This document shows, in pieces, positions 7,714-11,072 of a stretch of 11,072 nucleotides of DNA. Source of the DNA: Candidatus Nanopelagicales bacterium (GTDB lineage: Bacteria > Actinomycetota > Actinomycetes > S36-B12); the NCBI GenBank assembly GCA_018399515.1, contig JAGYOB010000247.1, forward strand, positions 1-11,072, given 5' to 3'. How positions within the stretch are numbered: position 1 is the stretch's first letter; each line of letters begins with the position of its first letter. The notes under the pieces are model-generated. The model was not told the DNA's origin. It did no database searches and worked only from the letters and a program-made list of their open reading frames with translations. Made by a program: the position numbers and the translations under genes.

Positions 7714-8463
7714 TCACGCCGGTGCCGGTGCCGGTGCCGGTGCCGGTGCCGGTGGGCTCGAGGCCGGATTGATCGCACGGTGCAGCGCCACGATCCCTCC
7801 GGTCAGATTCAGCCAGGCCACCGACGACCAGCCCGCCGTACGGATGAGACCCGACAGCGCTGGCTGATCGGGCCAGGCTCGGATGGACTCAGCCAGGTAC
7901 ACGTAGGCCTCGGGCTCGCTAGCCAGCCGACGTGCGACCGAGGGAAGGGATCTCATGAGGTACTCGGTGTACACCGTGCGCATCGGGGCCCACGTGGGGT
8001 GAGAGAACTCACACACCACCAACCGCCCGCCCGGACGCGTGACACGACGCATCTCGGTCAAGGCAGCCACCGGATCGAGGGTGTTGCGCAAACCGAAGGA
8101 GATCGTGACCGAGTCGAAAGCGTCGTCGGCGAACGGTAGTCGCAGCGCATCGCCGGCCACGAAGGCCAGCGATGGGTCCCGACGCGCCCCCACCGACAGC
8201 ATCCCAAGAGAGAAGTCGCACGGGATCACCCGAGCGCCCCGGCGGGCCAGGGGGGAACTCGACGTGCCCGTTCCCGCAGCCAGGTCCAAAACCCGGTCGC
8301 CGGGCAGCGGGTCGACAGCGTTGACCACCGCACGCCGCCACAGCCGAGTCTGGCCGAGGGCGAGCACATCGTTGGTCAGGTCGTAGCGATCAGCGACGTC
8401 GTCGAACATCGCCGCCACCTCGTCGGGGCGACGAGCGAGATCGGCTGCGGGCACATTGTCCAT
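7714..8463 (-). CDS. menG: Demethylmenaquinone methyltransferase (MenG/UbiE family)
   Basis: This SAM-dependent enzyme of 249 residues would methylate demethylmenaquinone, the last step of menaquinone synthesis. The N-terminus RRPDEVAAMFDDVADRYDLT and the LWRR at 41-44 are typical of actinobacterial MenG. VLDLAAGTGTSSS (58-70) is the SAM-binding motif I. ISFGLRN (121-127) and RVTRPGGRLVVCEFS (140-154) match UbiE/COQ5 signature regions. The conserved core ends near residue 232 (ALHRAINP). After it comes SSPPAPAPAPAPAPA, a repeat-coded tail not expected in the family. The frame is open upstream, but ATG at 8463 gives the normal N-terminus and avoids overlap with menF. Bacteria with ubiquinone use the same family for UbiE, but here menaquinone is the sensible substrate. 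Confidence 0.93.
   Translation of the reverse strand: MDNVPAADLARRPDEVAAMFDDVADRYDLTNDVLALGQTRLWRRAVVNAVDPLPGDRVLDLAAGTGTSSSPLARRGARVIPCDFSLGMLSVGARRDPSLAFVAGDALRLPFADDAFDSVTISFGLRNTLDPVAALTEMRRVTRPGGRLVVCEFSHPTWAPMRTVYTEYLMRSLPSVARRLASEPEAYVYLAESIRAWPDQPALSGLIRTAGWSSVAWLNLTGGIVALHRAINPASSPPAPAPAPAPAPA
7718..7754. repeat. GGTGCC hexanucleotide repeat at the 3' end of menG
   Basis: Five perfect GGTGCC units (7721-7750) plus partial units on both sides make a 37-base period-6 tract. It lies wholly in the menG frame and encodes the Ala-Pro tail. Because the unit is six bases, gain or loss of copies changes the tail by two residues without shifting the frame. Confidence 0.9.
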
Positions 8464-8511
8464 CGTGCCACGCCCAGCGGGGTTCGACCTGCCGGAGTGA
8501 GCCGGGAGCCG

Positions 8512-8517
8512 TACCCT
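8512..8517 (+). promoter_or_regulatory. Probable -10 element of menF, leaderless start
   Basis: TACCCT (TANNNT) ends seven bases before the menF GTG at 8525, the spacing expected if transcription starts on the GTG itself. No Shine-Dalgarno lies at a useful distance: the nearest purine run, GGGAG, is about 13 bases away. No good -35 is seen at 16-18 bases. The 61-base gap to the divergent menG start must also hold the menG promoter, for which I see no clear hexamer. Confidence 0.45.
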
Positions 8518-8524
8518 TGCCCGT

Positions 8525-9850
8525 GTGCCTTCTTCGGTGACTGTGATTCCCACAGCGGAGTCCTCCCGGTTCCGGGCACGCACCATTCCCGTCGACCTTC
8601 CCTCACTGTCGGACACCGCTGCCCTGCTTGACCTGCTGCCGGACGAGGACGCACTGGCATGGGTGCGCAATGGCGACGGTCTGGTCGCGTGGGGAGTCGC
8701 GGCGAGCTGGGAATTTTCCGGTCAGGAGCGCTTCAGCCGCGCCCAGCGGTGGTGGAACCGCTGGCTGGAGGATGTCGACATCGACGACCCGCTCGGCCTA
8801 CCCGGAACCGGTCCGCTGGCGTTCGCCTCATTCACCTTCGACCCCGCCTCGAGTGGATCAACGGTGGTCATTCCCCGCGTGATCGTCGGCCGTCGTCAAG
8901 GCTGCACCTTCGTCACCGTGATCGAGGACAGCGAGCAGGCGGTGTCCGGACAGCAGGTCAGGGGACCCAACGACGCCGATCCGACCACTGCGCTCGTTCC
9001 TCGCATCCGGGCTCCCCACGAACCTGGACAGGTCACCTACGACGATGGATCGTTGAGCCCCGACAAGTGGATGGCAGCCGTCGCCCAGGTCATCGAGCGG
9101 ATCGGTAGCGGCGAGATCGACAAGGTTGTGCTGGCCCGCGACATCATCGCTCGCGCCGAGAACCCCGTCGACGTGCGCCATCTGCTGCACCGACTCGCCG
9201 AGAGCTACCCCGAATGCTGGACGTTCTCCGTCGCCGGCATGGTCGGCGCGACACCGGAACTGCTCGTGCGCCGCATCGGCTCGGAGGTCACCTCCCGTGT
9301 GCTGGCGGGGACCGTCAAGAGACGCGGCGACGAATCAGAAGACGCCGGGTTGGCAGCCGCACTGCTCGGTAGCGATAAGGACCTCGAAGAGCACGAGTAT
9401 GCCGTTCGATCCGTGGCCCAGGCCCTCTCCGCGCACTGCGCCGACCTCGATGTGCCGGCTCGGCCCCGCGTGCTGCGTCTGCCCAACGTCGCCCACCTGG
9501 CCACCGACATCAGGGGCCAGTTGGTCGACTCCGCTCCGGTGCTGGCGCTGGCTGCCTCGCTACACCCCACCGCCGCCGTGTGCGGCACACCGACCGAGCG
9601 GGCTTTCGCGGTCATTCGCGAGATGGAAGGCATGGACCGCGGCCGATATGCCGGTCCGGTGGGCTGGTGGGATTCTCGGGGGGACGGTGAATTCGGGATC
9701 GCGCTGCGCTGTGCGGAGATCAACGAGGATCGCACCGCTTTGCGGCTGTTCGCCGGCTGCGGAATCGTCTCTGGCTCTCAGCCGGAAGCCGAACTCGGCG
9801 AATCCCGAGCGAAGCTCGTGCCGATCGTTGATGCACTCGCATCACCGTGA
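8525..9850 (+). CDS. menF: Isochorismate synthase (MenF/EntC family)
   Basis: This 441-residue chorismate-binding enzyme would convert chorismate to isochorismate, the committed step of the classical menaquinone route. The C-terminal catalytic half begins near residue 178. It includes GEIDKVVLARDI (196-207, with K200 at the position of the catalytic base), GATPELLVRR (241-250, E245 as likely acid), LAGTVKRRG (260-268), EEHEYAV (288-294, E289 likely Mg ligand), LHPTAAVCGTP (346-356) and GCGIVSGSQPEAELGES (411-427, E426 likely Mg ligand). Residue roles are assigned by family analogy. The N-terminal half is the usual weakly conserved part. The start is GTG at 8525; a second in-frame GTG at 8537 is possible. 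Siderophore or salicylate synthesis uses the same family, but divergent menG next door argues for menaquinone. Confidence 0.9.
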   Translation: MPSSVTVIPTAESSRFRARTIPVDLPSLSDTAALLDLLPDEDALAWVRNGDGLVAWGVAASWEFSGQERFSRAQRWWNRWLEDVDIDDPLGLPGTGPLAFASFTFDPASSGSTVVIPRVIVGRRQGCTFVTVIEDSEQAVSGQQVRGPNDADPTTALVPRIRAPHEPGQVTYDDGSLSPDKWMAAVAQVIERIGSGEIDKVVLARDIIARAENPVDVRHLLHRLAESYPECWTFSVAGMVGATPELLVRRIGSEVTSRVLAGTVKRRGDESEDAGLAAALLGSDKDLEEHEYAVRSVAQALSAHCADLDVPARPRVLRLPNVAHLATDIRGQLVDSAPVLALAASLHPTAAVCGTPTERAFAVIREMEGMDRGRYAGPVGWWDSRGDGEFGIALRCAEINEDRTALRLFAGCGIVSGSQPEAELGESRAKLVPIVDALASP

Positions 9851-9891
9851 CCTCACCCCCACCGACCTCTTTCCTCGTCACAACGCCGCCC

Positions 9892-9906
9892 ACGCGCTGA
9901 CCGCGT
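9892..9906. promoter_or_regulatory. 15-bp palindrome overlapping the regulator promoter, possible operator
   Basis: ACGCG and CGCGT form a perfect inverted repeat around the spacer CTGAC. Its last base is the first base of the likely -10 hexamer of the downstream TetR-type gene. Its position and size suit an autoregulatory operator, but five-base arms of G and C arise easily in this genome. Confidence 0.35.
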
Positions 9907-9911
9907 AGATT
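9906..9911 (+). promoter_or_regulatory. Probable -10 element of the TetR-ACT gene, leaderless start
   Basis: TAGATT fits TANNNT well and ends six bases before the ATG at 9918. No Shine-Dalgarno lies between, so the transcript probably begins on or next to the start codon. No clear -35 is seen. Read-through from menF, which ends 67 bases upstream with no terminator between, is also possible. Confidence 0.5.
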
Positions 9912-9917
9912 CAGGCC

Positions 9918-11072
9918 ATGGCCGACCAGCGCGAGCGGATCTTGGACGCGGCCGCCGAGTTGTTCGAGGATCAAGGCATCGCTGCGGTATCCCGGCGAAA
10001 CATCGCCACCGCGGCCGATGTGTCGACTCGATCAGTGACTGCCGTGGGTCGTAATCGTCAGCAGATCCTGGCCGAGGTCGTGGCGAGTCTGCCTTTCCCG
10101 CCGACTTCACAGCGGTTGCGCCAGCAAGCCCAGGACGCCGCGGATGCACCGCTGGCCACGATCCTCACGGTCGCGCGAGACGCCTTCGGAGCTCCCGCCT
10201 CGGTGTGGGACTCGCGGGAGTTGCAGGCAGTCGTGCTCGCCCCCTTCGACGAGGATCTGGCTGCCATTGTCCGCGAACGAGTCGCGATGCGTTGGCAAGC
10301 CGCAGCGGCGGTGATCGGTCAACTGCGTGGTGCCGGTGCAGTCGATGAACGCATCGATGACGACGCGGCGACGCTGCACCTGCTCGCCGTCGGTGCCGGT
10401 TTGGCCCTGCTCGAACCGATCGTCCCCCGGTCCACCGAAGCCAGCGCCTGGTTGGGCCTGGTTGCCCGGCTGCTGGAGTCCCTGGCTGCCGACGATCCGC
10501 CGGGCCCCGCCCACTCCGGCCGGCGTCTGCCGTGGCGGGTTCGCATCGAAACCACGGGTAGTCCCGGTGCGACCGCACGGGTGATGCGCGTGCTGGCCCT
10601 GTTACGCGCCGATGTGCTCACCATGTTCTCGCATGCGCTGAGCGCGACTAGTGCTGATGACGACTCCCAACCACGCACACAGCTCCTCGATTTGATCATC
10701 GATGTTCCTGATGACATCGACCGGCGTGCGCTGGAACATGCTCTCGCTTCGGTGTCCCAGCGCGTACTCGCCACACCCGGCAAAGCCGAAGACACCTCCG
10801 ATGTCGTGACGCGGGTGCTCGATGGTGCGACCGGGTTGGCAGAGAACCCTGACGCCGCTCCCCAGGCTGCCGCCGACCTCGTGCTCGCCGACTCCTGGCA
10901 GGTGCTGCCCGCATCGGAGGGACCCGACTCCTCCGCCGATGTGATGCGACTGCAGTGGACACCGGACCTGCATGTCGTTCTGAGTCGGCCAGGCTCGCCC
11001 TTCGTCGCGGTCGAGCGACTGCGCGCATCCGCGCTGTTGCGGCTGGTCGACGCGTTGTCGCGCGCACCTGCC
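9918..11072 (+). CDS. TetR-type regulator fused to an ACT-like domain, 3' end cut by window edge
   Basis: The frame is open for 385 residues to the right edge without a stop. Residues 4-51 form a TetR-type N-terminal helix bundle (RERILDAAAELFEDQGIAAV, then the helix-turn-helix IATAADVSTRSV). The usual Y, F and K of the TetR signature are replaced by T41, G44 and R47. Residues ~75-190 are helical, as in a TetR ligand/dimer domain. Residues ~205-288 look like an ACT domain in beta-alpha-beta-beta-alpha-beta order, with the ligand-turn-like TGSPGATARV (213-222). Residues ~295-385 form another region that may be GAF-like. TetR proteins usually stop near 190-220 residues, so this architecture is unusual. 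The ATG is supported by family start and promoter spacing. It is probably a cytoplasmic transcription factor; ligand and targets are unknown. The ACT call rests on pattern only. Confidence 0.8.
   Translation, partial: MADQRERILDAAAELFEDQGIAAVSRRNIATAADVSTRSVTAVGRNRQQILAEVVASLPFPPTSQRLRQQAQDAADAPLATILTVARDAFGAPASVWDSRELQAVVLAPFDEDLAAIVRERVAMRWQAAAAVIGQLRGAGAVDERIDDDAATLHLLAVGAGLALLEPIVPRSTEASAWLGLVARLLESLAADDPPGPAHSGRRLPWRVRIETTGSPGATARVMRVLALLRADVLTMFSHALSATSADDDSQPRTQLLDLIIDVPDDIDRRALEHALASVSQRVLATPGKAEDTSDVVTRVLDGATGLAENPDAAPQAAADLVLADSWQVLPASEGPDSSADVMRLQWTPDLHVVLSRPGSPFVAVERLRASALLRLVDALSRAPA

Noticed and set aside
8464..8472. CGTG-C-CACG palindrome next to the menG ATG as an operator
   Set aside because: Four-base arms are too short to separate from chance in GC-rich DNA, and no second copy was found.
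7714..8670. A longer MenG beginning at 8670 (318 residues)
   Set aside because: The extension would cross the divergent promoter gap and run antisense into menF. The conserved MenG N-terminus begins just after the ATG at 8463.

Overview
This window looks like the chromosome of a high-GC actinobacterium (Actinomycetota, perhaps Micrococcales). The NuoB N-terminus beginning MGLEEKLPSG, the GC-rich codon use, the GTG starts and two apparently leaderless genes all fit. No mobile element, CRISPR array, tRNA or rRNA is visible. Genus-level placement cannot be made from this sequence.

Layout. Positions 1-7462 on the minus strand hold the front of a complex I (NDH-1) operon read right to left: nuoA, nuoB, nuoC, nuoD, nuoE, nuoF, nuoG. 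nuoG runs off the left edge, and nuoH-N would be expected beyond it. Apart from a 90-base gap between nuoA and nuoB, every junction overlaps by 1 or 4 bases, so the proteins are probably made by coupled translation. Every iron-sulfur cysteine set expected of NuoB, NuoE, NuoF and NuoG is intact, including the optional N7 set in NuoG. Positions 7463-7713 are non-coding and hold a hairpin, imperfect 12-mer repeats and a possible nuo promoter. Positions 7714-8463 (minus) encode the menaquinone methyltransferase MenG, which has a proline-alanine tail made by a hexanucleotide repeat. A 61-base divergent gap follows, then isochorismate synthase MenF (8525-9850, plus). From 9918 to the right edge (plus) runs a long open gene: a divergent TetR-type DNA-binding domain, then an ACT-like ligand domain, then a further C-terminal region.

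How the parts fit. MenF commits chorismate to menaquinone synthesis and MenG performs its last methylation. Menaquinone is the expected electron acceptor of this organism's complex I, so the window joins quinone supply to quinone use. The best candidate for something new is the TetR-ACT protein beside menF. It has an unusual domain order, a weakened TetR signature and a 15-bp palindrome lying on its own promoter. A role in linking amino-acid or chorismate status to quinone supply is inference only. The rest of the window is well-conserved core metabolism.
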